Below the pieces are notes generated by a model. The model was given only the letters and a program-made list of their open reading frames with translations. It was not told the origin of the DNA and ran no database searches. Shown piece after piece: positions 1 to 9,160 of a stretch of DNA of 64,000 bases; position 1 is the stretch's first letter, and every line of letters begins with the position of its first letter. A program made the position numbers and the translations under genes. Source of the stretch: Polyangia bacterium (lineage in GTDB: Bacteria > Myxococcota_A > Polyangia > Fen-1088); the NCBI GenBank assembly GCA_036268875.1, contig DATATI010000053.1, positions 1 to 64,000 on the forward strand. Reading direction: 5' to 3'.

Positions 1-837
1 GACGGTTCGTTTGGGACGATCATCTTCGGGCGCGCGTTATCGATCTTCGGCACGGCGCTGGCGGCCAGCGTGTACCTGTATTCGTACGGAAACGGCGTCG
101 GACACCCCTGCACCGTCGACGGGCAAGCCATCACCTGCGGCCCGGTGAACGCCGGCACCATCTTTCCCGGATTCAACGCCCAGGTTCAATATGTGACGCC
201 GACGCGCGCTGGGTTTGGCTTGCGGGTGGCGCTGTACGATCCATCGTTGCCGTCGCTTGAGACGGGACCAGGTCCCTACACGCTGCGCCCGCTCCCGCGC
301 GCCGAGGCCGAGGTATCGTACGAGCGGGCTTTCGGCGAGACCGGCAAGCTGGTCGTAATGGCTCAGGGGCTTTGGCAGTACCTCGGCCGCCCCGCGATGG
401 GAACCGCGCCGACCAGCGCCAATGTGCTGGGCGCGATCTTGGGCGGGCGCATCGAGGTGGCCAACTTCAGGCTGGGCGTTGGCATCTGGGGCGGCCAGGG
501 GTTGGGCACCGGCGTGCCGATGCAATCGGGACAAGCGGTGGATCCCACCGGCGAACTGCGAGGATTCAAGGGCTACCTGGCCCACGGCATGTACAAGCTC
601 GGCGATTGGGATCTCGGCACCGGCATCGGCGGATCGCTGGTCAGCGAGAGTGCCGATGACAAGAACACCCCCGCCCGCAGCATGATCTCCAGTAACACGG
701 AAATTCACGGGGTCATCTACCGTCACATCGGCAACCTGATCCTGGGGGCCGAGTTCATGCACTGGATCTCGCACTGGCATCGTGGCGAGAGCCAGGAGCT
801 GAACTTCACTGGTATCGACGCGAACTATCTCTGGTAA
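1..837 (+). CDS. Porin-like outer-membrane protein, C-terminal part (5' end cut by window)
   Basis: The reading frame is open from the first base and ends with TAA at 835-837, so the true start lies upstream. The visible N-terminal stretch (GTIIFGRALSIFG) resembles the channel-lining segment of Gram-negative general porins, and the rest alternates short polar and hydrophobic stretches, as in a beta-barrel. It would sit in the outer membrane and admit small solutes. The stop overlaps the start of the SMP-30 gene (TAATG), so the two are translationally coupled; together with the sugar-binding lipoprotein that follows, this suggests a carbohydrate-uptake operon. A non-porin barrel is possible. 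Confidence 0.6.
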   Translation, partial: DGSFGTIIFGRALSIFGTALAASVYLYSYGNGVGHPCTVDGQAITCGPVNAGTIFPGFNAQVQYVTPTRAGFGLRVALYDPSLPSLETGPGPYTLRPLPRAEAEVSYERAFGETGKLVVMAQGLWQYLGRPAMGTAPTSANVLGAILGGRIEVANFRLGVGIWGGQGLGTGVPMQSGQAVDPTGELRGFKGYLAHGMYKLGDWDLGTGIGGSLVSESADDKNTPARSMISSNTEIHGVIYRHIGNLILGAEFMHWISHWHRGESQELNFTGIDANYLW

Positions 838-1706
838 TGGCCATTCAGAAGCTCGACGTCCCAGCCGCGACTTTGGGTGAAGGAGCAATCTGGTCGGAGC
901 GCGACTCTTGTTTTTATTTCGTCGACATCGTCGGGCACCGGGTGTGTCGTTACCGGCCCGACGACGGAACGTATAGACACTGGCAGTTCAGCGGCTTCGT
1001 GGGTTCGTTGGCCGAATGTGAAAGCGGAGGGCTGGTCGTCGCCCTGGTCGATCGCGTCGTGCACTTCAAGCCCGAGACAGGGGTGGCCGAAGCGCGCGAT
1101 TTGGTGATGCTGGAGCGCGATCGGCCGCGCAACCGCCTGAACGACGGCAAGCCCGATCCCTGGGGACACTTCTGGGTCGGATCGATGCAGGTCGACGAAC
1201 TGGCGCCGAGCGGACGATTGTGGCGGGTCAGCGCCGCCGGCGAGGCGCGCTGCGTGCGCGACGGCATCACCATCAGCAACGGGATCGCGTTCGATGGGGA
1301 GCGGGGGCGAATCTATTTCGCCGACTCGAAGACGGGCGTCATCGAATGCGCCGAGCTGGACCAGCACCACCTGCCCAAGAGCTGGCGGCCGTTCGCGAAG
1401 GCCGAGGCCGGTGTTCCGGACGGCAGCGCCGTGGACGCGGACGGCTGCTTGTGGAACGCCGAATGGGACGGCCGCCGGCTGACTCGTTACACGCCCGACG
1501 GCCAGATCGATCGTGTCGTCGAGATCCCGACCCGTCGCCCGACGTGCCCTGCGTTCGGCGGTGCGGATCTGTGTTCGCTGTTCGTCACCAGCGCCAACCA
1601 CAACCTGACCGCCGCGGAGCGGCTCTCCGATCCGCACGCCGGCGCCGCTTTTCTCCTGGGGCTTGACGATGTGCAAGGCCTGCCCCCGAACCTGTTCGCC
1701 CTTTGA
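837..1706 (+). CDS. SMP-30/gluconolactonase family lactonase
   Basis: 289 aa, the usual size for the SMP-30/gluconolactonase/LRE six-bladed propeller family, which hydrolyses sugar lactones with one divalent metal. Visible family motifs are LGEGAIW near residue 15 (metal-binding Glu), NDGKPDPWGHFWVGSM near 105, ISNGIAFD near 145 and PDGSAVDADGCLW near 195 (metal-binding Asn/Asp). There is no signal peptide, so it should be cytoplasmic. It starts inside the stop of the porin-like gene and ends 12 bp before the sugar-binding lipoprotein gene, which fits oxidative sugar catabolism coupled to uptake. The exact lactone cannot be told from sequence. Confidence 0.9.
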   Translation: MAIQKLDVPAATLGEGAIWSERDSCFYFVDIVGHRVCRYRPDDGTYRHWQFSGFVGSLAECESGGLVVALVDRVVHFKPETGVAEARDLVMLERDRPRNRLNDGKPDPWGHFWVGSMQVDELAPSGRLWRVSAAGEARCVRDGITISNGIAFDGERGRIYFADSKTGVIECAELDQHHLPKSWRPFAKAEAGVPDGSAVDADGCLWNAEWDGRRLTRYTPDGQIDRVVEIPTRRPTCPAFGGADLCSLFVTSANHNLTAAERLSDPHAGAAFLLGLDDVQGLPPNLFAL

Positions 1707-1718
1707 AAGGACAATTCC

Positions 1719-2921
1719 ATGCGCAAGAGAAACTGGTCCGCCGTCGCCGTCGCGTTTTTGGTCAACAGTGCCGGATGCAACAAGCAGAGCGAGGCGCCGG
1801 CCCCGGCGCCCACGCCCGCCAAGACCGAAGAAGCCCCCAAACCCGCCGCTGCGTCCGACGACGGCAACTTGGGCCCGAAGGTGGTCCCCGGGCCCGGCTA
1901 CCTGCCGGAGTGCTTTGCGCCGTGGAGCAAGGACACCAAGTACCTCCAATGGCCGGCGAAGAAGCCGCCGTTCCGCATCGCGCTGGTCAACGGGTACGTG
2001 GGCAACGCCTGGCGCATCCAGATGGTCAAGACGGCCAAGGCCTTCGCCAAGGATCCGGCGGTGGCCCCGCTGCTCAAAGAGTTCAAGGTCGTCTCGACCG
2101 GCACTGACATCGCCGCGCAGCTGGGCGCCATCGAGGACTTCATCAACCAGGGCTACGACGGCATCGTCACGCTGGCGGTCAGCCCCGAGGGCTTCGACCG
2201 GGTGATTCGCCTGGCCGATAAAAAAGGCGTCATCATCGTCCCGTTCGACAATGTCCTCGACACCGACAAGGTCATGGAGGTCAACGAAGACCAGCTGTCG
2301 ATGGGCAAGCAGTGGGGCGAGTTCCTGGACAAGATCCTCAAGGGCAGAGGCAAGGTGCTGGAGGTGCGCGGTCTGCAGGGCAACTCGACCGAACGTGATC
2401 GCCACGCCGGGTTCCACCAGATCATGGACGGCAAGAAGTACGAAATCACCGAGGTGGTGGGAAGCTGGGACGACGGCAAGGCGCAAAAGGCGGTGGCCGA
2501 CGCGCTGGCGGTTCACCACAAGTTCGACGCGATGATGGTGCAAGGCGGATCGACCGGGGCCATCCGCGCGCTGCTGGACGCCGGCCACAAGCCGATCCCG
2601 GTGGCCACCGAGGCGGAGAACGGCGCCCGCAAGCTGATCGCCAAGTACCACACCAAGGGAATGAAGGGCCTGTCGCTGGGACAGTCACCCGGCCTGGCCG
2701 CCATCGCCATGAAGGCGGTCATCGAGGGACTGCAGGGCAAGGTGCTGCCGCAGAAGATCTCGGTGCCGATCCCGGCCGCCGACGACACCACACTGAAGGA
2801 CGGCGACAACTATTATTCGAAGCTGTCAGACAATTTCTTCACGCCGAACGAATTTCCTCCCTGCGGCGTGAATATCTCTGGCGTGAAGATCATGAACGAG
2901 TCGGAGACCGACGTGAAATAG
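1719..2921 (+). CDS. Periplasmic sugar-binding lipoprotein (ABC-type, LacI-like fold)
   Basis: 400 aa. The N-terminus is a short hydrophobic signal ending in a weak lipobox (SAGC), followed by an Ala/Pro/Lys-rich spacer of about 40 residues. The remainder matches the periplasmic-binding-protein type 1 fold used by ribose/rhizopine-type ABC importers: FRIALVNGYVGNAWRIQMVK at the first strand, AQLGAIEDFINQGYDGIV, then VQGGSTGAIRALLDAG. An AAAGGA ribosome-binding site precedes the ATG. No permease or ATPase gene follows, so these are probably upstream of the window. Ligand unknown; a monosaccharide is likely given the neighbouring SMP-30 lactonase. Confidence 0.85.
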   Translation: MRKRNWSAVAVAFLVNSAGCNKQSEAPAPAPTPAKTEEAPKPAAASDDGNLGPKVVPGPGYLPECFAPWSKDTKYLQWPAKKPPFRIALVNGYVGNAWRIQMVKTAKAFAKDPAVAPLLKEFKVVSTGTDIAAQLGAIEDFINQGYDGIVTLAVSPEGFDRVIRLADKKGVIIVPFDNVLDTDKVMEVNEDQLSMGKQWGEFLDKILKGRGKVLEVRGLQGNSTERDRHAGFHQIMDGKKYEITEVVGSWDDGKAQKAVADALAVHHKFDAMMVQGGSTGAIRALLDAGHKPIPVATEAENGARKLIAKYHTKGMKGLSLGQSPGLAAIAMKAVIEGLQGKVLPQKISVPIPAADDTTLKDGDNYYSKLSDNFFTPNEFPPCGVNISGVKIMNESETDVK

Positions 2922-2979
2922 CGTCGTTTCCGCGCTTGCGACGCCGGTGACGCCGACGTCGCAGGCGAGGCAGACCTGG

Positions 2980-4353
2980 TCAGCTCAGGCCGGTCAGAAC
3001 GCCCGCGTACCGCGGGTCCCCGAACGAGGGGGCGGGGATGCCGAACATGTTGACGAACGCCGCCAGAAGTTGATTGTGCGGTTGACCGTTATAAGTCACG
3101 AAACGGCCGGGGCGCATATTGCCGTTGCCTTTGCCCGCCAGAACGATGGGCAGGTTGTGTCGGTCGTGGGTCAGCCCGTCTTGTTGCTCGTTCACCCAGG
3201 CCACCACCGAACTGTCCAGCACGGAGGTTCCCCCGTCGTCGGTGGTGGCGCTCAACTTGTCCAACAGATAGCTGAGCTGTTGCGCAAACCAGTTGTTCAC
3301 CCGGGTGAGGTCCGCGGCCTTGGTCGAGTCGTGCGACATCAGGTGATGCTCGCCGCTGGCCATCACCTGGGTGTGAACCACCGGGCTCTCGGCGATCGAC
3401 CATTGCAGCGTCGCCACGCGGGTGAGATCGCACGCCATCGCCAAGGCCAGCAGATCCATCTGGGCCTTCCCGATCGCTGGGAAGTCGCCCACGCACGTCG
3501 CTGGGCGCCCGTCCTGCAGACAGGCCCGCGGCGTCAGGCTGACGGTCGGCGCCATCGGCACCGCCCCGTGACAGCTCTGGCCGGTGTTCAAGCTGCTGAT
3601 CTCTTTTTCTAGCTCCCGGATCGACGTGACGTGATGGTCCAGCTTGCTGCGGTCATCCGCGCCGACCTTGGTCATCAGCGACATATAGTTCGAAAGTACG
3701 GCGTCCAGCACCGTACCGCGCCGTTTTTGCAGCGCCTGCATATCGGCCTGCGTGGCCGTGGTGTCGCCAAACAGCGTCGTGAAGACTTTGCCTGGGTCGT
3801 CCATCGGCGTGATCGGATCGTACGAATCCCGGTACGTCAGTCGCGTCACCATCGGCTCGAGAATCGTGCTGGTCGAATTAACGCCCAAGGCCAGCGACGA
3901 CAGCTTGGTGCTGCCGCCGATGGCCTTGGCGATGACCTGATCGACCGAAGGGCCGCCGGACGATCCATCGATGATGTGCCCGGCGCGGCCGAGACCGCTG
4001 GGTCCGATCTTCATGCCGACCCCGGTCATCAGGGTTCCCATCCCCTGATCGTGCGGGTTGCCGCCCGGCGAGGTGTACGACATCTCGTTGTTCAACCCGG
4101 GCATGATCAACAGATCGGGAATGTGACTCTGCAGCGGGCTCAGAATATTGGAGAGAGTGAACGTGGTCTCATTGCCGGTGGGCTTCCACGCGTTCATGAT
4201 CGTGCCGTTGGCGCTGAAGAAGACGATGAACCGCTTGGCCACCGCGCCTGCCGCGCGCGCGCGCCGCGGGCCGATCATGGCGCTCAGCAAAGGAAGGCCG
4301 ATGGCGACGCCACCAGCGCCGCGAAGCACGGTACGACGGCTGAGCGTTTTCAT
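2980..4353 (-). CDS. DUF1552 family exported protein
   Basis: 457 aa. It begins with a twin-arginine signal (SRRTVLRG followed by a hydrophobic segment and RARA), so it is probably exported folded. The body matches the DUF1552 family, common in Myxococcota and Planctomycetes and of unknown biochemical role; PGLNNEMSY and the GEHHLMSHD stretch are typical. Its ATG overlaps the TAA of the upstream DUF1592 gene by one base (TAATG), so the two are co-translated. The family is thought to act with the DUF1592 c-heme protein, but no reaction is established. Confidence 0.85.
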   Translation of the reverse strand: MKTLSRRTVLRGAGGVAIGLPLLSAMIGPRRARAAGAVAKRFIVFFSANGTIMNAWKPTGNETTFTLSNILSPLQSHIPDLLIMPGLNNEMSYTSPGGNPHDQGMGTLMTGVGMKIGPSGLGRAGHIIDGSSGGPSVDQVIAKAIGGSTKLSSLALGVNSTSTILEPMVTRLTYRDSYDPITPMDDPGKVFTTLFGDTTATQADMQALQKRRGTVLDAVLSNYMSLMTKVGADDRSKLDHHVTSIRELEKEISSLNTGQSCHGAVPMAPTVSLTPRACLQDGRPATCVGDFPAIGKAQMDLLALAMACDLTRVATLQWSIAESPVVHTQVMASGEHHLMSHDSTKAADLTRVNNWFAQQLSYLLDKLSATTDDGGTSVLDSSVVAWVNEQQDGLTHDRHNLPIVLAGKGNGNMRPGRFVTYNGQPHNQLLAAFVNMFGIPAPSFGDPRYAGVLTGLS

Positions 4354-6068
4354 TAGTGCACCACCTGCAGCTGCAGGAACGCTGGCGTTTGGGTCATCGC
4401 AACCGCCAAATCAAGAATCTGACGTTTGTTGGATTGGAACTGGGAAGCCAGCTTTTGAATGGTCGGATCGTCGTCGGTTGTCTCGAAGCGCCCGAAGCCG
4501 AAGCGGAAGAATTGCTTGACCATGCAGGCGCTGACCTGATCGCTGCCGGCTAATTTCTTGGCCAGCGCGACCGCGCCCACGAACGGACCGTCCACGTCGG
4601 TGCCGCTCAACTCGCCCGAGACATCGATCGGCAAACCGCCCTCCTGGTCACGCCATTTCCCGACGCCGTCAAAGTTCTCCATGGTCAGCCCGATCGGATC
4701 CATCAGCGCGTGGCAGGTGGCGCAGACCGGATCGGAACGGTGCTGGGTGAAGCGCTGGCGCGCGGTGGTTCCCGGCGTCACCACCGGCGGGGTGATGTTC
4801 GCGTTCGGCGGCGGCGCCGGGACCACGCCGCAGAGCACGCTTTCACGGACGAACTTGCCTCGCTGCACTGGCTCGGTGGTGTCAGCCTTGGCGAACGTGG
4901 CCAGGAAAGCCGGCTGGGTGAGAAGTCCCGCGCGCTGGGACGGATCAAGATCGAACCGGCTGTCGCCGCCGCCGGTCGGGGGCGGCAGCCCATACAAATT
5001 GGCGACCGCCGCCGGTCCGTATGAATACGGAGCGGTGAGCAGAGTCCCCAGGTCCCCCGGTCCACCGAACAGGGTGTGCTTGACGAAGCTCTGGGTCTCT
5101 TCCTTGAACGCCGCCCCCAGATCCATTGTGAACTCCGGAAAGACGGTCACGTCTTTTTGCATTCGATCGACACTGGAGACCTGCATCCATTCGACAAAGA
5201 ACTGCGCCATTCGATCCTGGGCCATCGGGTTGTTGGCGGCGAGTAGACGCTGCGCCTGCGCGGCCACCTGGGCCGGCGTGCGCAGGGTGTCCTGCTGCGC
5301 CGCCGTGAAGAGGGCCGCGTCAGGCATGGACCCGATGAGGAAATAAGACAGGCGCGAGGCCATCTCCCACGAGGTTAGCGGAACGGTCGACGCGGTCGCG
5401 GGCGCCGCCGGGTCACCAAACTCGGCCCGATAAAGGAAGCCGGGGGACAGCAGGATGGTTTGCAAGACCATCTGCACGCTGGTGGGGACGTCGAAATCGG
5501 CGCGGCCCTTGGTGTAGACCGCCGCCAGGCTATCGATTTCGGGCGCGGTCAGCGGGCGGCGCCAGGCGCGCTGGCCGAACTGGGTGACGAAGCTGCGCAC
5601 GCAGACATCTTCGTTCCCCGTCGGATCACAGCCGAGAAGCGTGTTCAGATTTTTGATCGCCGTTGCCGACAGCGCCTCGGCGGCCCCCAGATACTCTTGC
5701 GCCAAGGTGGTGTCGACGTTCTGCGTGTCGGCGTTGTTGGTGAATCCATCCGCCAGGGTGTCCGGTTCGAATTGCAACGCAGGCTGGCTGGTGTCGCCGA
5801 GCAGCGCCAGCACGGTGTTGTTGTATTCGATCCGCGTGAGCCGCCGCAGCGGCGATCTTCCCGGTACCAGCGCCAGGCTGGTCGTCCCGCCCGCGCCGTT
5901 GTTGCCGCCGACGCCATTGTTGCCGCCGCCGTTGTTGCCGCCGGCTGGAACCGCCGAGGAGGTCCCCGGCCGCGGACCGATGGTTCCCGTGCAGGCCGTG
6001 CCGGCGACGCTCGCCAGAGCAATCGCCGCCAAGGCAACCAGATTTCGCAAAGGGAGCGTCCTTTTCAT
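4353..6068 (-). CDS. DUF1592-type multidomain lipoprotein with CxxCH motif
   Basis: 571 aa from the ATG at 6068, chosen because it gives a clean signal (MKRTLPLRNL...) with a lipobox (AGTAC); a longer reading to 6125 has no signal. Domain order fits the DUF1587/1595/1592/1588/1585 family: LTRIEYNNTVLALLGD near 80, QRAWRRPLTAPE near 170, SRLSYFLIGSMPD near 250, CATCHALMDPIG near 450 and FFRFGFGRFE near 530. CATCH is a c-type heme-binding motif, so a periplasmic or surface redox role is likely. A Gly/Asn-rich spacer follows the lipobox. Forms an overlapping pair with the DUF1552 gene. Confidence 0.87.
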   Translation of the reverse strand: MKRTLPLRNLVALAAIALASVAGTACTGTIGPRPGTSSAVPAGGNNGGGNNGVGGNNGAGGTTSLALVPGRSPLRRLTRIEYNNTVLALLGDTSQPALQFEPDTLADGFTNNADTQNVDTTLAQEYLGAAEALSATAIKNLNTLLGCDPTGNEDVCVRSFVTQFGQRAWRRPLTAPEIDSLAAVYTKGRADFDVPTSVQMVLQTILLSPGFLYRAEFGDPAAPATASTVPLTSWEMASRLSYFLIGSMPDAALFTAAQQDTLRTPAQVAAQAQRLLAANNPMAQDRMAQFFVEWMQVSSVDRMQKDVTVFPEFTMDLGAAFKEETQSFVKHTLFGGPGDLGTLLTAPYSYGPAAVANLYGLPPPTGGGDSRFDLDPSQRAGLLTQPAFLATFAKADTTEPVQRGKFVRESVLCGVVPAPPPNANITPPVVTPGTTARQRFTQHRSDPVCATCHALMDPIGLTMENFDGVGKWRDQEGGLPIDVSGELSGTDVDGPFVGAVALAKKLAGSDQVSACMVKQFFRFGFGRFETTDDDPTIQKLASQFQSNKRQILDLAVAMTQTPAFLQLQVVH

Positions 6069-6238
6069 GCTTCGCCAGTACAAAGGTTGTGCAGGCGGGA
6101 AAAGCGGCGCACTTTTTCGGACCACCGCCGATGGCGGTCCGATCGGAGGGCGCTCTGCGTCAGGCGGCCAGCCGCTGTGGCCGCCATTGCCGCCGTCCGG
6201 CGGCGGTCACGCAGACGTGGTAAAGCCGAGCTCCTGCG

Positions 6239-7243
6239 GTGCGAGCCTTTGTTCTCACAAGCTACGGGGGACCTGAGCACACGGTCCTGACCGACGTGCC
6301 GCAGCCGTCGCCCCGGGCCGGAGAGCTTTTGATCCGCGTCCGCGCCGCCGGTCTCAACCCCGTGGACTACAAGACGCGCGCCGGTAGGCTGAGGGTCATT
6401 CGTCGCTATCCGCTCCCGATCGTGATGGGCAACGAGCTCTCGGGCGTCGTCGAGGACCTGGGCCCGGGAGCGAGGCGCTTCGCCAAGGGCGACCGGGTGT
6501 TCGCGCGAGTGGACAGGGACACGATGGGCGCGCTTGCCGAGCTCGCGGTGGTCCACGAAGAGCACGTGGCGCGCATGCCGACTTCGGTGGACTTCCCGGC
6601 TGCGGCGGCCGTCCCGCTCGCGGCGCTCACCGCGCTGCAGGCGCTTCGCGACGAATTGCACGTGAGAGCCGGCCAGCGCGTGTTCATCCCCGGCGGCGCA
6701 GGCGGAGTCGGTACCTTCGCGATCCAGATCGCCAAGCTTCTGGGTGCCCACGTCGCGACGACGGCGTCCCCCCGGGGCCAGGCACTGGTCGCGCGACTTG
6801 GCGCCGATGTGGTGATCGACTACACGCGCCAGCGCTTCGAGGAGAAAGTGTCGGGCTACGACTCCGCGTTCGATCTTTTGGGCGGCGACACGCTGGCGCG
6901 TCTGTGGTCGACGCTCAAGCCAGGTGGACGTGTCGTCTCGATCGCCGGCAGACCGGAACCCGTCACGGCGCGCAAGGATCTGAAGCGTGGCAGCGGCCTC
7001 GCGGCGCTGTTCTGGATCGCCAGCCTGACGACGCGCTTTCGCGCCGCTCGCCGCGGCATCAGCTATCGCTATCTGTTCATGCACCCGAGCGGCGCCGACC
7101 TTGCCTACCTGGCCTCGCTCATCGACGACAAGAAGCTCGAAGTCATCATCGACCGCGTCTTCCCCTTCGCCGAGGTCAAAGAGGCGGTGGCCTATCTGGA
7201 AACCGGCCACGCCAAAGGCAAGGTCGTGGTGGCCATGAACTGA
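6239..7243 (+). CDS. NADP-dependent zinc-free alcohol dehydrogenase/quinone oxidoreductase (MDR family)
   Basis: 334 aa, normal for the medium-chain dehydrogenase/reductase quinone-oxidoreductase branch. GroES-like half: GELLIRVRAAGLNPVDYK and the ELSGVV segment. Nucleotide-binding half: VFIPGGAGGVGTFAIQIAK, where GGAGGVG is the dinucleotide loop. The structural and catalytic zinc cysteines of classical alcohol dehydrogenases are absent. GTG start; no convincing ribosome-binding site, so the start is a best guess. Stands alone between unrelated genes, and its choice of alternate codons seems to differ slightly from its neighbours, which may hint at acquisition. Substrate unknown (quinones or enones are usual). 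Confidence 0.85.
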   Translation: MRAFVLTSYGGPEHTVLTDVPQPSPRAGELLIRVRAAGLNPVDYKTRAGRLRVIRRYPLPIVMGNELSGVVEDLGPGARRFAKGDRVFARVDRDTMGALAELAVVHEEHVARMPTSVDFPAAAAVPLAALTALQALRDELHVRAGQRVFIPGGAGGVGTFAIQIAKLLGAHVATTASPRGQALVARLGADVVIDYTRQRFEEKVSGYDSAFDLLGGDTLARLWSTLKPGGRVVSIAGRPEPVTARKDLKRGSGLAALFWIASLTTRFRAARRGISYRYLFMHPSGADLAYLASLIDDKKLEVIIDRVFPFAEVKEAVAYLETGHAKGKVVVAMN

Positions 7244-7407
7244 TGGGCAGCGACGGCCGGCGAGAAAAGCCCGATAAGGGTCAACAGCTTTTCGGAAAAT
7301 GGCGATCGGGCGTCACGGCAGCCTAGAAGTTGAGAGAGAATCCCTTGGAAAAGGTGCGACTTGTTCGCACCTGGCTGGACGCCCGGCGATGATTATCGTC
7401 GGCCGTC

Positions 7408-7998
7408 GTGATGATCCTTGGTTCTTTAATAGTGGCCCTGGCGGCCCCCACTGCGATGCCAGACGCGACCCAGTCGGATCAGCAAGCCCGCGCGCTGTTC
7501 AATCGCGCCGAGATCAACTTCAATCTGGGACGTTTCCGCGCGGCGATGGCCGACTATCAACTGGCTTATCAAGCCGAACCTCTGCCGGGATTCGTCTTCA
7601 ACATCGCGCAGTGCTATCGCAACCTGGACGACTACGACCGGGCCGGCTTTTTCTTCCGCCGCTACTTGGCGCTGGATCGCTCGTCGCCTCGCCGGGCCCA
7701 GGTCGAAGCGCTGATCAGCGAGATGGAGTCGCGAAAAAAGACGGGCGGCGATCCGGCGCTCGCGTTGGCTGACGTTCGCCCCCCGCCGACCGCGGATCGG
7801 CTGCCAATCTCGCTGGACGAAGCGCCGAACGGCGGCGTCGCCGCCGGCCAGGACGATCGCCCTGGCGTTTTTCGTCGTAGGTGGTTTTGGGCCACCGTGG
7901 GCGGCGTGCTGGCCGCCTCGGCCTTGACTGCGGCGCTGCTGCTGGATCGCGATCGCGCCAGCGACGGGCTGATGCCCATCGATGCCCGCGGGAAATAG
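7408..7998 (+). CDS. TPR-containing single-pass membrane protein
   Basis: 196 aa from GTG at 7408 (an ATG follows at 7411). After a short hydrophobic start, residues about 25-110 carry tetratricopeptide-like helices (ALFNRAEINFNLGRFRAAM, then FNIAQCYRNLDDYDRAGFFF). A proline-rich linker is followed by a C-terminal membrane helix (ATVGGVLAASALTAALLL) and a short charged tail. This architecture is frequent in Myxococcota next to lipoproteins and PEGA/kinase genes, as here: the lipoprotein and kinase genes follow on the same strand. Role unknown; probably protein-protein interaction at the envelope. Confidence 0.7.
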   Translation: MMILGSLIVALAAPTAMPDATQSDQQARALFNRAEINFNLGRFRAAMADYQLAYQAEPLPGFVFNIAQCYRNLDDYDRAGFFFRRYLALDRSSPRRAQVEALISEMESRKKTGGDPALALADVRPPPTADRLPISLDEAPNGGVAAGQDDRPGVFRRRWFWATVGGVLAASALTAALLLDRDRASDGLMPIDARGK

Positions 7999-8045
7999 AC
8001 CATCCCTCACTTGGCGTTTCCGATGGCTGGTCTTACCTTTGCGGC

Positions 8046-9149
8046 ATGACCCGGGGCCTGATGGCGGTGCTGTCGCTGGGGATGGCTATGGGCTGGGTCG
8101 GATGCAGCGCTCAACCGACAGGCCTCATCGTCGATCTGAATGACATCCGATTCGATCTGGACGAATTGCAGTACGGCGTCAGCCTGGCCGCCGCGCCGGA
8201 CGGCAGCGCACCGAAGATCCTTCTGGACCCAGCCGGCAAGGGACGGGTTTCCGAACGGCTGGCCAGCGGCGCGCGCTTGCAGCAAGCGATCTACGTCGAC
8301 GATCGTTACGGCGGCCAGGATGTCATCTGCGAGGTGACGGGCCTGTCCAATGGCGTGGTGGTGGCGACAGGCAACACCGCGGGCAGCTTGCGGCCGCAGC
8401 ACCTGACGGAGGTGACGGTGATTCTCTCCGCACCGGACGACGAACCGGCCGGCGCTGACGGCGGCGGTGGATCGACAGCCTTCGACGCCGGCGCCGAGAG
8501 GCCCAGCGCGAGCGACATGAAGGACAGTGGCGAGGGCGGCGCGTCGCCTCCCATCACCGACGCTGCGGGGAGCGGCGGCATGACCGGCGCGGGCGGCGAG
8601 CATCGGGACGCCGCGCCGGACAGCGGCGGTGGCAGCGGCGGTGGCAACGTCGTCGAGCCGAGGTCCGGCGCGGGCGGCAGCGGCGGGACGGGGCCAGCCC
8701 CAGGCACCGGCGGCCGCTCACCACCGCCACCTCCTCCGCCGCAAAAAAATAAAGGCGCCACCTGTCAGCGCGTCACCGATTGCGCGCCCGGATTGTTCTG
8801 CGTCGACGGCGTGTGTTGTACCGCCCCCTGTATCGGCGGCTGCCGGCGCTGCAATGATCCGCAGGCGCTGGGCGACTGTCACCTGGCGGCGGGTGGCGGC
8901 AAGGATCCGCGCGGAAGCTGCGTGCCCCATTCGGCGTGCGAGGGTAACGGGACTTGCAACGGCAACGGCGGTTGCGCGGTCTCCCCCGTCGGCACCGCCT
9001 GTGGCCCGGCTTCGTGCCAAAGCAAGAGCCAGCTGATGCCGGCCGCCACCTGCGACGGCAATGGCATCTGCCGGCCCCCACCGCCGATGATGAAATGCGA
9101 CAAGGGCATGACCTGTGTCGACGGCAGTTGTCGTTCGATGGGCAGTTAG
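8046..9149 (+). CDS. Cys-rich lipoprotein with Gly/Ser and poly-Pro linker
   Basis: 367 aa from ATG 8046, chosen because it opens a clear lipoprotein signal (MTRGLMAVLSLGMAMGWVGC). Residues about 20-130 form a small globular region with no recognised family. Next comes a long Gly/Ser/Ala-rich, Pro-rich linker ending in a run of prolines. The last about 120 residues hold some 18 cysteines (CVDGVCCTAPCIGGCRRC, CEGNGTCNGNGGC), typical of myxobacterial secreted disulfide-rich tails. Eleven bases separate it from the kinase gene, so the TPR protein, this lipoprotein and the kinase may be one transcript. Function unknown. Confidence 0.75.
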   Translation: MTRGLMAVLSLGMAMGWVGCSAQPTGLIVDLNDIRFDLDELQYGVSLAAAPDGSAPKILLDPAGKGRVSERLASGARLQQAIYVDDRYGGQDVICEVTGLSNGVVVATGNTAGSLRPQHLTEVTVILSAPDDEPAGADGGGGSTAFDAGAERPSASDMKDSGEGGASPPITDAAGSGGMTGAGGEHRDAAPDSGGGSGGGNVVEPRSGAGGSGGTGPAPGTGGRSPPPPPPPQKNKGATCQRVTDCAPGLFCVDGVCCTAPCIGGCRRCNDPQALGDCHLAAGGGKDPRGSCVPHSACEGNGTCNGNGGCAVSPVGTACGPASCQSKSQLMPAATCDGNGICRPPPPMMKCDKGMTCVDGSCRSMGS

Positions 9150-9160
9150 ACAGGAAGACA

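Noticed and set aside
825-2651. Long minus-strand open frame of about 600 codons opposite the SMP-30 and sugar-binding genes
   Set aside because: Arg/His/Val-rich composition with no motif; it is the high-GC antisense of two clearly coding genes.
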